Positions 9,926 through 19,505 of a DNA stretch of 64,000 bases are shown piece by piece; the first letter of the stretch is position 1; each line of letters starts with the position of its first letter. The DNA is from Tatumella morbirosei. Its GTDB lineage: Bacteria > Pseudomonadota > Gammaproteobacteria > Enterobacterales > Enterobacteriaceae. The notes under the pieces were generated by a model, which saw only the letters and a list, made by a program, of their open reading frames with translations, did not search any database and was not told the origin of the DNA. The position numbers and the translations under genes are program-made. The DNA is taken from the NCBI RefSeq assembly GCF_000757425.2, contig NZ_JPKR02000004.1, positions 372,001-436,000 of the forward strand, in the 5' to 3' direction.

Positions 9926-10875
9926 ATGAGGAAAATATTGGCCTTTATTATTATACTGTTATCGACTGAGGCTTTCAGTTTTGATTTAGGTGCTGGAGTA
10001 CATTTCAATGAGAAAGATGATAATACAATCCAGCTTCTTTCTTCGTTGGGAATGAATTCATTTAGAACTGATTTTCCTTGGCAATTAGTTGAGAATGAAA
10101 AAGGGAAATACAAGTTGCGGGGTCGTCTTAAAAGTATTGACTTAGCGATTAATGAGGGGTTAAAGAAAAAAATCACCCCATTGCTAATTTTAGATTATGG
10201 AAATACTAATTATACTGATGGCTCATATCCAGAAAGTGATGATCAAATTAAAGCTTTTGCTGACTATTCTGGATGGGTAGCAAATAAATATAAAGGACGT
10301 GTAGAAACATATGAAATATGGAATGAATGGCTAGCGGGGACTGGATTAAAAAAACATAAAACGCCCCCACCACCTGAAGTTTTCATAAAGTTAATTAAAG
10401 AAACATCAAAGAGAATAAGAAATATTGACCCAAATGCAAAAATCATCGCAGGTGGGGCATCAGTGATTAAACCAGATGATTTGGTCTGGATGAATAAACT
10501 AATTGACTTAGGAGTACAGAAATATATAGATGGAATTTCAATTCATAACTATAACTATCATGAGAAAAACATCACTAATAGGGATGTAGAATACTCTGTG
10601 CAGTCCATAATTAAATTTGAAAATGAAATTAAAAAAATACAGGTAGAATTATACCACTATATATAACTGAAGTAGGATTTCCTAGTTGCGTTATGCATGA
10701 TTATTGCATAACTAAGAAACAGATAATTAGTAATTATGAACTTTTTGTAACAGAGATGAAAAAATTGCCATATATAAAAGGTGTATGGTGGTATGATTTG
10801 AAAGATGATGGCAATAATAAGTTAGATAAAGAAAGTAACTTTGGACTCTATAATATAGACAGCACATTGAAATAA
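9926..10875 (+). pseudogene. Secreted clan-A glycoside hydrolase (PslG-like), frameshifted
   Basis: The 5' frame (9926-10666) begins with a signal peptide (MRKILAFIIILLSTEAFSF) and shows a TIM-barrel glycosidase. It has YEIWNEW, holding the putative acid/base Glu, and ISIHNYN near the middle. The 3' part (to 10875) is in another frame and holds ITEVGFPS with the likely nucleophile Glu. The break is at an A7 run (10631-10637); an eighth A would give a continuous ~316-residue protein reading GRIIPLYITEVGFPS. Such hydrolases in EPS operons (for example PslG) trim or release polymer in the periplasm; exact family (GH39 or GH5-like) is uncertain. AGGAG before ATG 9926 supports the start. Confidence 0.7.
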
Positions 10876-10892
10876 ATTAAGGGTTAGTGAGT

Positions 10893-12809
10893 ATGATTTA
10901 TATCAACGGAAGGTTTTTCTCACAGCCAGTGACTGGTGTTCAAAGGTTCGCTAGAGAGATTACATCTAATTTAACACTAATAAGAAAAGATATTTGCGTA
11001 TTAATACCTAAAGGACAGGCACAATATGTACCGGAAAACATACCTTTCAAAGAAGTTGGCATTTTAAAAGGTAGTTTATGGGAGCAGTTTGATATTCCAT
11101 TTCATCTAAGAGGCAGGGATGATATATTAATTAACCTGACCAATACTGCCCCAATGTTTTATTGTAATAATATATTCACATTGCATGATATTATTTTCAA
11201 TATATATCCTAAGTCATATAAATTAGCCAATAGATTTTATTATAAAATTAGTAGCTATGTTAACCTGAAGTATTCAAGAAAAATATTGACTGTAAGTGAA
11301 TATTCAAAAAAATCTATCGTTGAATATTATGACTTCCTGGAAAGGGATAAAATTGACGTAATTTATAACTCAGTACCAAACTCTCTAATAAACTACCATT
11401 CTGAAGTGGATATGAGTTCAAGCTTAAAAAATAAACTAGGCGTGAATTTCTTCAAAGAAAAAAAAGTATTCAGTACCTTGTCATCATTTGATGAAAATAA
11501 AAATTTGAGTGTGGTTATTGATGCCTTTTTGAAAAGAAATGACGATACCACTCTTTTACTTATCGGTGGACATGTTTCAAATAGTCCATATATGAAATCT
11601 TTGCTACACGTTGAGAACATAGCTGTCACTGGTCGAGTTAGTGATGAGGAATTGATCAGTATTTATAAAAACTCTTACGGGTTTATAATACCATCTAAGT
11701 TAGAAGGATTTGGTATCCCTCCGCTAGAAGCGCAGTCTCAAGGTTGTCCTATTATATCTTCAGATAGGTCTTCACTGCCCGAAGTTTTAGGAGATAGTGC
11801 ACTTTATTTCAACCCAGAATCATCACTTGATCTTTCGGATAAGATTAACATTATGATTAACAATTCAGAAATATATAATTCTCTGAAAAATAAGGCAAAA
11901 AATAATATTTGTAGATTTAGTTTTTTTGCTTCTGCAGAAAAACTTTCAAAAATAATTGATGAGATTTTAGATGATGGAAATAAAAAAGAAATTAAGTTCT
12001 TTTTAGTTGTTTCTACCCTCGGACGCAAAAAAGAACTAAAGTTATTACTTGAATCACTACATAAGCAAACATACAAAAAATTTCAACTTCATATAGTTGA
12101 TCAAAATCGGGATGGCTTACTAGATGAGCTAATGGATGAGTATAAACACTTTATTGATTTATACCATCACAAGGTTGATTTTAAAGGTGTATCGAAAGGC
12201 AGATCATATGCATTGAACTATTTAAATAAATCGTTTGATGTTGTTTCTTTTCCTGACGATGATTGTATCTATTCATATAATTGTCTTGAAAAGGTAGCAA
12301 ATAACTTTTTGAGTAACAAAATACATATTTTTAGCGGCACAAATGTAAGTCTTGAAGAGTATGAAGAATTCAACAAAGTAAATGATACTTCACGCGAATT
12401 AAATCTCTTTAATGTGTGGAAAAACGGTCCTACATATGTTTTCTTTTATAGTAATGAAGCAGTATCTACTGTAGGTGGATATGATGAGAACCTTGGCCCA
12501 TCACCCAATGCTCCATATCTCTCAGGTGAAGATAGCGATTATTCTATTCGAATAATAAAAAAATATGGTAATGGAATTAAGGATAGAGATCTGAAAATAG
12601 CACACCCAAAATTAGTAGTGAATAAAGATGTGGATTACTATAAATGTGTTGGATATTCTCTGGGACGAATGAAAGTGATGGAAAAACACTCGTATCCATT
12701 TTGGTTTATTCTTATTAATAAGCTATATCCTATGAAGGGAGTGTTGTTAAATTTATTTGATAAGAAAATGAGGAAGTATTATTTATTGCAGCTTGTTGCT
12801 AGATGGTAG
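10893..12809 (+). CDS. Fused glycosyltransferase, GT4 domain plus GT2 domain
   Basis: The product is 638 residues, starting MIYINGRFFSQPVTGVQRFA, the usual opening of GT4 enzymes of this type; ATG 10893 is chosen over GTG 10887. Residues ~1-365 are a GT-B fold retaining transferase, with the donor-site motif PSKLEGFGIPPLEA. Residues ~370-638 are a GT-A fold inverting family 2 domain: VVSTLGRKKELKLLLESL, then the metal-binding DDD in FPDDDCIYS, and SGEDSDYS later. The two domains are joined by a short Lys-rich linker. It probably adds two successive sugars to the repeat unit; donors cannot be read from sequence, but GDP-mannose is supplied by the operon. Strongly AT-rich. Confidence 0.85.
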   Translation: MIYINGRFFSQPVTGVQRFAREITSNLTLIRKDICVLIPKGQAQYVPENIPFKEVGILKGSLWEQFDIPFHLRGRDDILINLTNTAPMFYCNNIFTLHDIIFNIYPKSYKLANRFYYKISSYVNLKYSRKILTVSEYSKKSIVEYYDFLERDKIDVIYNSVPNSLINYHSEVDMSSSLKNKLGVNFFKEKKVFSTLSSFDENKNLSVVIDAFLKRNDDTTLLLIGGHVSNSPYMKSLLHVENIAVTGRVSDEELISIYKNSYGFIIPSKLEGFGIPPLEAQSQGCPIISSDRSSLPEVLGDSALYFNPESSLDLSDKINIMINNSEIYNSLKNKAKNNICRFSFFASAEKLSKIIDEILDDGNKKEIKFFLVVSTLGRKKELKLLLESLHKQTYKKFQLHIVDQNRDGLLDELMDEYKHFIDLYHHKVDFKGVSKGRSYALNYLNKSFDVVSFPDDDCIYSYNCLEKVANNFLSNKIHIFSGTNVSLEEYEEFNKVNDTSRELNLFNVWKNGPTYVFFYSNEAVSTVGGYDENLGPSPNAPYLSGEDSDYSIRIIKKYGNGIKDRDLKIAHPKLVVNKDVDYYKCVGYSLGRMKVMEKHSYPFWFILINKLYPMKGVLLNLFDKKMRKYYLLQLVARW

Positions 12810-12816
12810 GGTTAAA

Positions 12817-14049
12817 ATGAAAGTGTTATTAATCAATACTTATTATTATCCCTACGAAATAGGTGGGGCTGAAAAATCGGTTAAGTTACTGGCAGAAACA
12901 CTAATAAACTTTGGGCATGATGTAACAGTATTGACATTGGGAGAATCTCACGATGTTGTCCTCAGTAATATTAATGGTGTCCGAATAGTAAGAATGCCTA
13001 TGCAGAACTGTTATTGGCCTCCAAATGGCAATCAATCGATAATAAAAAAATTAAAATGGCACTGTGTTGATTTATATAATCGAAAATCCCTTTACTTTGC
13101 TTATAATTGTTTGAAAGGTGAAAATTTCGATATAATACACTCTAATAATATTTCCGGTTTTTCAGTGAGTATTTGGGGACTTTCAAAAAAATTAGGAGTT
13201 CCGCTTATTCACACGACCAGGGATTATTATTTGTTCCATCCGAATTGTACTCTTTTTAAAAATGGTATTAATCTAAGTGTTAATTCACTAAGTGTCAGAC
13301 TACTGTCATTTTTCAAAAAAAAGTATTCTAAAAAAGTTAATGGCTATATTGGGATTAGCAATTATATAAAAAATTTACATTGTGATTCTGGATTCTTTAA
13401 AAAATCAATTTCTACAGTGATTTATAATAGTATTGATAAACCACTAAATCATTCAGAATACAATCAAGTTAATGTGAATATAGGCTCTTATAGTGACGGC
13501 AGTGAATTGTATAGAGGAATAGTATTCGGATATTTAGGGCGTATAGAGAAGGAAAAGGGAGTTAATTTTCTTTTGGAAACGCTTCAGGAATATTCTAAAC
13601 CTTTTACTTTATTAATAGCTGGTGATGGTGATAAAGCATATATTGATTCTTTAAAAAAAATTAATTGGCCAAAAGATAAAAAAATAGTTTTCCTCGGTAA
13701 AACTAGTATTGAGGACTTTTTTCCAATGGTAGATTTACTTATTGTTCCATCATTGTGGAATGAACCAATGGGAAGGGTAGTAATTGAAGCTTATTCTTTT
13801 TCTGTACCTGTCATATCATCACAAGTCGGCGGACTTAGTGAGTTAATAGAGGATAAATCGACAGGATTTACGTTTATTGCTCATAACAAAGATAGTTTGC
13901 TCAATGCAATAGACAGTTATGAAAGAGAGTCTAGTCTTGAACTTAGAAAAAACGCTTTATCTAAATCAGATGAGTTTTCAAATAAGATTTTATATACAAA
14001 TATTCTTTCTTTCTATAAAACTATAATTGAAAGTTATAAAGGTGAATGA
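12817..14049 (+). CDS. Glycosyltransferase, GT4 family
   Basis: A 410-residue GT-B fold transferase. The N-terminal domain opens MKVLLINTYYYPYEIGGAEK, typical of family 4 enzymes acting on lipid-linked sugars at the inner face of the inner membrane. The C-terminal domain has GYLGRIEKEKG and the donor motif PSLWNEPMGRVVIEA. ATG 12817 is 7 bp after the previous stop; an earlier TTG would overlap. manC starts 1 bp after its stop, so the two are likely translationally coupled. The sugar donor is unknown; a mannosyltransferase role is possible given the GDP-mannose genes alongside. Confidence 0.85.
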   Translation: MKVLLINTYYYPYEIGGAEKSVKLLAETLINFGHDVTVLTLGESHDVVLSNINGVRIVRMPMQNCYWPPNGNQSIIKKLKWHCVDLYNRKSLYFAYNCLKGENFDIIHSNNISGFSVSIWGLSKKLGVPLIHTTRDYYLFHPNCTLFKNGINLSVNSLSVRLLSFFKKKYSKKVNGYIGISNYIKNLHCDSGFFKKSISTVIYNSIDKPLNHSEYNQVNVNIGSYSDGSELYRGIVFGYLGRIEKEKGVNFLLETLQEYSKPFTLLIAGDGDKAYIDSLKKINWPKDKKIVFLGKTSIEDFFPMVDLLIVPSLWNEPMGRVVIEAYSFSVPVISSQVGGLSELIEDKSTGFTFIAHNKDSLLNAIDSYERESSLELRKNALSKSDEFSNKILYTNILSFYKTIIESYKGE

Positions 14050-14050
14050 A

Positions 14051-15463
14051 GTGATAACTCCAGTAATTATAGCCGGTGGCACCGGTAGTCGACTCTGGCC
14101 GATGTCCAGAGAATTATATCCTAAGCAATTCTTGAATATTTATGGCGAAAACTCGTTGCTTCAGGAAACACTCATTAGATTGAAGGGATTATCAATAAAC
14201 GAATCAATGGTGATTTGCAATGAAAAGCATCGGTTTTTAGTAGCTGAACAATTACGCCAGATAGGGAATGATAACAATAGTATTATTTTAGAACCGGTTG
14301 GTAGAAACACTGCGCCAGCAATTACTTTAGCTGCTATAAATGCTCTAAAATCAGGAAATGACCCTCTTTTATTAGTACTTGCTGCAGATCATGTAATAGA
14401 AAACATAGATGAGTTTCATTCTGTTGTTGAAAAATCGATCTCCCTCGCTGAAGCGGGAAAAATGGTCACCTTTGGAATTGTGCCATCATCGCCAGAAACG
14501 GGATACGGATATATTAAACGCGGAGAAGAAATCACAGATGGTGGTTACCAAGTTTCTTGTTTCGTTGAAAAGCCAAACAGAGAAAATGCAGAATTATATT
14601 TTAAAAGTAACGAATACTATTGGAATAGTGGGATGTTCCTATTCAAAGCGAGTCGTTATATAGAGGAATTAGAAAAATTTAGGCCAGACATCTTATCTTC
14701 ATGCGAAAAATCTATGGCTGGAGTAATTTGTGATGCTGAGCAGAGTTTTATAAGAATAGATGAAACTTCTTTTTCATCTTGTCCAGATGATTCCATAGAC
14801 TATGCTGTTATGGAAAAAACTGGAGATGCAGTTGTAATACCGTTGAATGCAGGATGGAACGATGTAGGTTCGTGGTCAGCACTATGGGATATAGCTAACA
14901 AGGATGATAGAGGTAATGTATTAATAGGTGATGTATTTATTAAAGATACCAATAATTGTTATATCAACGCTGATGAAAAATTCGTTGCTACAGTAGGAAT
15001 TAATGATCTGGTTATTGTCAACACAAAAGATGCATTGATGATAATAGATAAAAATAAAGTTCAGGATGTTAAAAAAATTGTTGAGTTTTTAAAGGTTAAT
15101 AATAGAACTGAACACTCTAGTCACCGTGAATCATTTAGACCATGGGGAAAAAGTGATAAAGTAATTTCTGAAAATCGGTATACCATAAATAAATTAACTG
15201 TACGTCCAGGAGGTCGATTTTCCTTACAGCTACATCATCACCGAGCAGAGCACTGGATTATCCTGTCTGGAACAGCGAAAGTTACCATTGATGATGAGAT
15301 TTCCTTATTAACGGAGAACCAATCGACCTTTATTCCTGTAGGTTCAATTCATATGTTAGAGAATCCTGGAAAAATACCACTAGTGATTCTTGAAGTTCAA
15401 TCAGGAAGTTATTTAGAGGATGATGATATCATCCGAATTAAAGACTCTTATGGTCGTTGTTAG
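14051..15463 (+). CDS. manC: Mannose-1-phosphate guanylyltransferase / mannose-6-phosphate isomerase
   Basis: ManC (CpsB) makes GDP-mannose from mannose-1-phosphate and GTP. The N-terminal nucleotidyltransferase has the signature [18 protein letters not shown] and FVEKP. A C-terminal cupin domain (RPGGRFSLQLHHHRAEHW, then IPVGSIHMLENPG) is the type II isomerase part. GTG 14051 is chosen because an AAAGG site lies 8 bp upstream and it starts right after the preceding gene; this gives 470 residues. It is paired with manB downstream (9 bp gap), as in most GDP-mannose operons. Confidence 0.95.
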   Translation: MITPVIIAGGTGSRLWPMSRELYPKQFLNIYGENSLLQETLIRLKGLSINESMVICNEKHRFLVAEQLRQIGNDNNSIILEPVGRNTAPAITLAAINALKSGNDPLLLVLAADHVIENIDEFHSVVEKSISLAEAGKMVTFGIVPSSPETGYGYIKRGEEITDGGYQVSCFVEKPNRENAELYFKSNEYYWNSGMFLFKASRYIEELEKFRPDILSSCEKSMAGVICDAEQSFIRIDETSFSSCPDDSIDYAVMEKTGDAVVIPLNAGWNDVGSWSALWDIANKDDRGNVLIGDVFIKDTNNCYINADEKFVATVGINDLVIVNTKDALMIIDKNKVQDVKKIVEFLKVNNRTEHSSHRESFRPWGKSDKVISENRYTINKLTVRPGGRFSLQLHHHRAEHWIILSGTAKVTIDDEISLLTENQSTFIPVGSIHMLENPGKIPLVILEVQSGSYLEDDDIIRIKDSYGRC

Positions 15464-15472
15464 GAATTAATT

Positions 15473-16852
15473 ATGTCAACTAAATTGTCTTGTTTTAAAG
15501 CATATGATATTCGTGGGAAGCTCGATGTTGAGCTCGATTGTGATGTTGCATACCGTATAGGGCGTGCGTACGGTCAATTTTTGAATCCTAAAAAAGTTGT
15601 TATCGGTGGAGATGTAAGGTTAACAAGTGAAAACCTTAAACTGTCTTTAGCCAGAGGTTTACAGGATTCAGGGGTGGACGTTATTGATTTAGGCACTACG
15701 GGCACGGAGGAGGTATATTTTGCCACATCTCATCTAAATGCTGATGGTGGCATCGAAGTAACAGCTAGTCATAACCCACTAGATTACAATGGTATGAAAC
15801 TCGTAAAGGAATTCTCTAAACCAATAAGTGGTGACACTGGTCTTAGGGATATACAGCGTTTAGCAGAAGAAAATAGTTTTCCTGACGTTGTTAATTCCCA
15901 GAGAGGGACGTACAACCAACTAAGTACATTAGTTCAATATGTAAGTATGATTTTGAACTTTATTGATCTCAAAAATATATCTAGACCGATAAAACTAGTT
16001 GTCAATTCAGGCAATGGTGCAGCAGGTCATGTTATTGATGAAATTGAAAAAATATTTATAGAGAAAAAGGTACCTATCAGCTTTATAAAAATTCATCACA
16101 ATCCTGATGGCAACTTCCCTAATGGAATCCCAAACCCATTATTACCAGACTGCAGGCAAGATACTACCGATGCAGTCATTGCGCATAATGCTGATATGGG
16201 AATTGCTTTTGATGGTGATTTTGACCGTTGCTTTCTGTTCGATGAATGCGGATGTTTTATCGAAGGCTACTATATTGTTGGTCTCTTGGCTGAATCTTTT
16301 CTTGAAAAAAATGTTAATGAAAAAATTATCCATGACCCTCGATTAAGTTGGAATACTATTGATATAGTAACAACTTGTGGAGGAATTCCAGTCGAATCTA
16401 AAACAGGTCATGCTTTCATAAAAGAAAAAATGCGATCTGAAGATGCTGTTTATGGTGGTGAAATGAGTGCTCATCATTATTTCAGAGATTTCTTTTACTG
16501 TGATAGTGGTATGATTCCGTGGCTATTAGTTGTCGAGCTTCTATGCGTAAAGAATACGACTTTAAGTAGTTTAGTTAATAAGCGAATTGATAAATATCCA
16601 GCATCTGGTGAAATAAATATTAATTTAAAAAATCCATCTGTTGCTATTGATTATATCCATTCTTATTATAAAGGAATCGCTGTTAATATTGATTTCCTTG
16701 ATGGTCTCAGTATTGAATTCGAAAATTGGAGATTTAATTTAAGAAGTTCAAATACTGAACCTGTAGTTCGTTTGAATGTTGAATCAAAAGGTAATAAATC
16801 TCTGATGCAACTTAAAACGCAAGAGTTATTAGATATTCTTAAATCGTTTTAA
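15473..16852 (+). CDS. manB: Phosphomannomutase
   Basis: ManB (CpsG) converts mannose-6-phosphate to mannose-1-phosphate for ManC. It belongs to the alpha-D-phosphohexomutase superfamily: the phosphoserine loop is TASHNP, the metal-binding loop DGDFDRC, the sugar-binding loop [10 protein letters not shown], and the C-terminal phosphate-binding loop RSSNTEP. 459 residues is the normal length. It is AT-rich like its neighbours, unlike a typical chromosomal enterobacterial copy. A perfect palindrome (16859-16880) separates it from the next transferase. Confidence 0.96.
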   Translation: MSTKLSCFKAYDIRGKLDVELDCDVAYRIGRAYGQFLNPKKVVIGGDVRLTSENLKLSLARGLQDSGVDVIDLGTTGTEEVYFATSHLNADGGIEVTASHNPLDYNGMKLVKEFSKPISGDTGLRDIQRLAEENSFPDVVNSQRGTYNQLSTLVQYVSMILNFIDLKNISRPIKLVVNSGNGAAGHVIDEIEKIFIEKKVPISFIKIHHNPDGNFPNGIPNPLLPDCRQDTTDAVIAHNADMGIAFDGDFDRCFLFDECGCFIEGYYIVGLLAESFLEKNVNEKIIHDPRLSWNTIDIVTTCGGIPVESKTGHAFIKEKMRSEDAVYGGEMSAHHYFRDFFYCDSGMIPWLLVVELLCVKNTTLSSLVNKRIDKYPASGEININLKNPSVAIDYIHSYYKGIAVNIDFLDGLSIEFENWRFNLRSSNTEPVVRLNVESKGNKSLMQLKTQELLDILKSF

Positions 16853-16858
16853 TTTGTT

Positions 16859-16880
16859 ACCAGCATCATATGATGCTGGT
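16859..16880. repeat. Perfect 22-bp palindrome between manB and next GT
   Basis: ACCAGCATCAT is followed directly by its exact reverse complement. In RNA this gives a stem of up to nine base pairs with a tight loop, but there is no T-tract after it (GTATCATCG follows). It may partly terminate transcription, stabilise upstream mRNA or bind a dimeric protein. It is the only strong hairpin I saw inside the operon before the terminal one at 23151. Confidence 0.7.
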
Positions 16881-16900
16881 GTATCATCGATAGGTGTGAA

Positions 16901-18055
16901 ATGAAAAATAGTTTGGATGTAGGTATTGTTACAGATTGGCTTGTCACTTACGCTGGTGCTGAGAGAGTCATATCTGAGTTTATTAATTGTTTTCCTGATT
17001 CTAATGTTTACGCATTAATAGATTTCCTTAATAAAGAAGATCGTAAGAATTTTAGAGACAAGCATGCAGTGACTAGTTTTATTCAAAAATTGCCCTTTGC
17101 TAAAAATAAATATCATAATTATTTACCTTTAATGCCACTCGCAATTGAGCAAATTGACGTTTCAAAGCATGACTTGATCTTATCAAGTAGCCATGCTGTG
17201 GCGAAGGGTATTATAACTGGACCGGAACAACTTCACATAAGTTATGTTCATTCACCAATAAGGTATGCATGGGATCTTCAACATCAATATTTGAATGAAG
17301 CTGGACTTAGCCGCGGTCTAAAATCTGTACTAGCAAGAATTATTTTACATAAGATGAGAATATGGGATTATAGAACAGCTAATGGAGTGGATCACTTTAT
17401 TGCTAATTCAAAATTTATTGCTAGGAGAATTCATAAGGTTTATGGAAGGGAATCGGATGTCATTTATCCTCCTGTAGATGTAAATAGATTCACTTTGTTT
17501 GAAAATAAAGAGGATTTTTACTTTACTGCATCCAGATTAGTTCCATATAAAAGAATTGATCTCATAGTAGAGGCTTTTAGTCACATGCCTAATAAGCGCC
17601 TGGTTGTTATTGGTGATGGAACTGAAATGGCGAAGATTAAGTCTAAAGCTACTTCTAATATTGAAATCCTTGGCTACCAATCTAATGATGTAATGGTTGA
17701 TTGTATGCAAAAAGCAAAAGCTTTTGTTTTTGCTGCTGAAGAAGACTTTGGAATAACCCCTGTCGAAGCTATGGCATGTGGTACCCCAGTAATTGCATTA
17801 GGCAAAGGTGGTACTCAAGAAACAGTAAAATCTCTAGGTTCAGATAATCCAACAGGTATACTTTTCCAAAATCAGACCGTATCTGATATAATTGATGCCG
17901 TTAATTTATTCGAGGAATCTCAAGATAATATTCTGTCTTCGGATTGTCGAAGTAGAGCTATGGAATTTTCAATTGAACGCTTTAATAGAGAAATTAGTAA
18001 TTATGTTAATAATAAGTGGTCGCTATTTCAGGCAAACAAAAAAGTAAATTATTGA
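16901..18055 (+). CDS. Glycosyltransferase, GT4 family (WbaZ-like)
   Basis: A 384-residue GT-B enzyme. The opening DVGIVTDWLVTYAGAERV and the middle SYVHSPIRYAWD resemble the WbaZ group of mannosyltransferases in O-antigen and capsule clusters. The C-terminal donor domain has FTASRLVPYKRID and the AAEEDFGITPVEAMACGTPV motif with the ExE-type Glu residues. Position right after manC-manB fits use of GDP-mannose; the acceptor and linkage are not known. ATG 16901 follows GGTGTGAA. Confidence 0.85.
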   Translation: MKNSLDVGIVTDWLVTYAGAERVISEFINCFPDSNVYALIDFLNKEDRKNFRDKHAVTSFIQKLPFAKNKYHNYLPLMPLAIEQIDVSKHDLILSSSHAVAKGIITGPEQLHISYVHSPIRYAWDLQHQYLNEAGLSRGLKSVLARIILHKMRIWDYRTANGVDHFIANSKFIARRIHKVYGRESDVIYPPVDVNRFTLFENKEDFYFTASRLVPYKRIDLIVEAFSHMPNKRLVVIGDGTEMAKIKSKATSNIEILGYQSNDVMVDCMQKAKAFVFAAEEDFGITPVEAMACGTPVIALGKGGTQETVKSLGSDNPTGILFQNQTVSDIIDAVNLFEESQDNILSSDCRSRAMEFSIERFNREISNYVNNKWSLFQANKKVNY

Positions 18056-18084
18056 TTTTTTGTTATTACAATTAAAGGAATGGT

Positions 18085-19490
18085 ATGGCTATTCATTATC
18101 AGAGATCCCGACCTAAAACCAATGCTTCTATAATTTCTATGCTGCAGCGGTTTTCAGATATATTTGTTATTTTGCTATCGCTTTTAACTGTCTCCTTTTT
18201 GAATGAAAAGTTTTTTGGGTACCATTATTTAGTCGTTTTTCTAATTGCTCTTGCGTTCTTTCAAATGATTGGCGGTATTACTGATTTCTACAGGTCATGG
18301 CGGGGTATAAAATTTTCCTCTGAAATGATTTTAATTATTCAAAATTGGACTTTAAGTTTATTCCTTTCTAGCGGTGCTTTATTTTTTTTGATAGTATATC
18401 AATATCCGGCACTATAATTTTAGAGTGGTATTTTTTAGTATGCTTTGGTGCTTTTATTTCCCGATTGTCTATCAGGTACTTTTCTGGTTTATTTAGGAAG
18501 TTAGGTTACAATACTAGAAATGTGGCAGTAGCTGGCAGTCTTGAGAGTGGTTTGTCATTGCTGTCAGGACTAAAAGAGCAGTCATGGCTTGGGTTTAATG
18601 TAGTGGGCTACTATCACGAGAATAACTGCCCAAGTACTAAATATCATTCTGATATAACTTATAAAGGTTCTCTACATGATCTGATCTCAGATGCTAAAAA
18701 TGGATTGCTTGATCGAATTTATATCGCTTTGAAAATGAGTGATGAAGACCAAATCAAATGGCTTTTGAGTGAGCTTGCTGATTCAACATGTTCAGTTTTC
18801 ATTATACCTGATTTGTTTACTTTCAACATATTGCAGTCGAGAACAGAAGAAATAAATGGTGTCACTGTTGTACCTATGTATGATACCCCGATGAATGGAA
18901 TAAATATGCTTTTAAAAAGAATTGAAGATATTCTATTTTCATTTTTTATATTGCTTTTAATATTTCCATTGCTTATCTTAATCTCATTGGCCGTTAAATT
19001 AAATTCACCCGGTCCAGTTATATTCAGACAAACACGTTATGGAATTGATGGTAAACCCATTAAAGTTTGGAAGTTTCGTACAATGGTTGTGATGGAAAAT
19101 TCTGATGTTGTAAAGCAAGCTAAAAAAAATGATTTAAGAATAACTTCAGTAGGTAAATTTCTCAGAAGATCTTCTCTTGATGAATTGCCACAATTTTTTA
19201 ATGTACTTTTCGGAAGCATGTCAATTGTTGGACCCAGACCGCATGCTGTTGCTCATAATGAACAATATAGGAAATTGATCAAAGGTTATATGTTAAGACA
19301 CAAAGTTAAACCAGGTATCACTGGCTTAGCTCAAATAAGTGGTTGGAGAGGTGAAACTGATACCCTTGATAAAATGGCTAAAAGGGTCGAATGTGATTTA
19401 GAGTATATTAGGTCTTGGAGTCTTTGGCTTGATTTTAAAATTATTTTTTTAACTATCTTTAAAGGCTTCTTTAGCAAGCAGGCTTATTAA
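18085..19490 (+). pseudogene. wcaJ: Undecaprenyl-phosphate glucose phosphotransferase, frameshifted
   Basis: WcaJ-type enzymes start the repeat unit by moving glucose-1-phosphate from UDP-glucose to undecaprenyl phosphate. The N-terminal membrane part (18085-18417) and the rest (in frame to 19490) lie in two frames that meet at a T8 run (18382-18389). A ninth T would give one ~468-residue protein whose order of segments matches E. coli WcaJ, including SWRGIKFSSEM, LGYNTRNVAVAG, the catalytic region SSLDELPQFFNVL, SIVGPRPHAVAHNEQY and KPGITGLAQISGWRGETD. The C-terminal catalytic domain is complete and could be translated alone from a TTG. If the break is real, initiation of the polymer may be impaired. 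Confidence 0.88.
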
Positions 19491-19505
19491 ATATCGGGTT
19501 TAATA

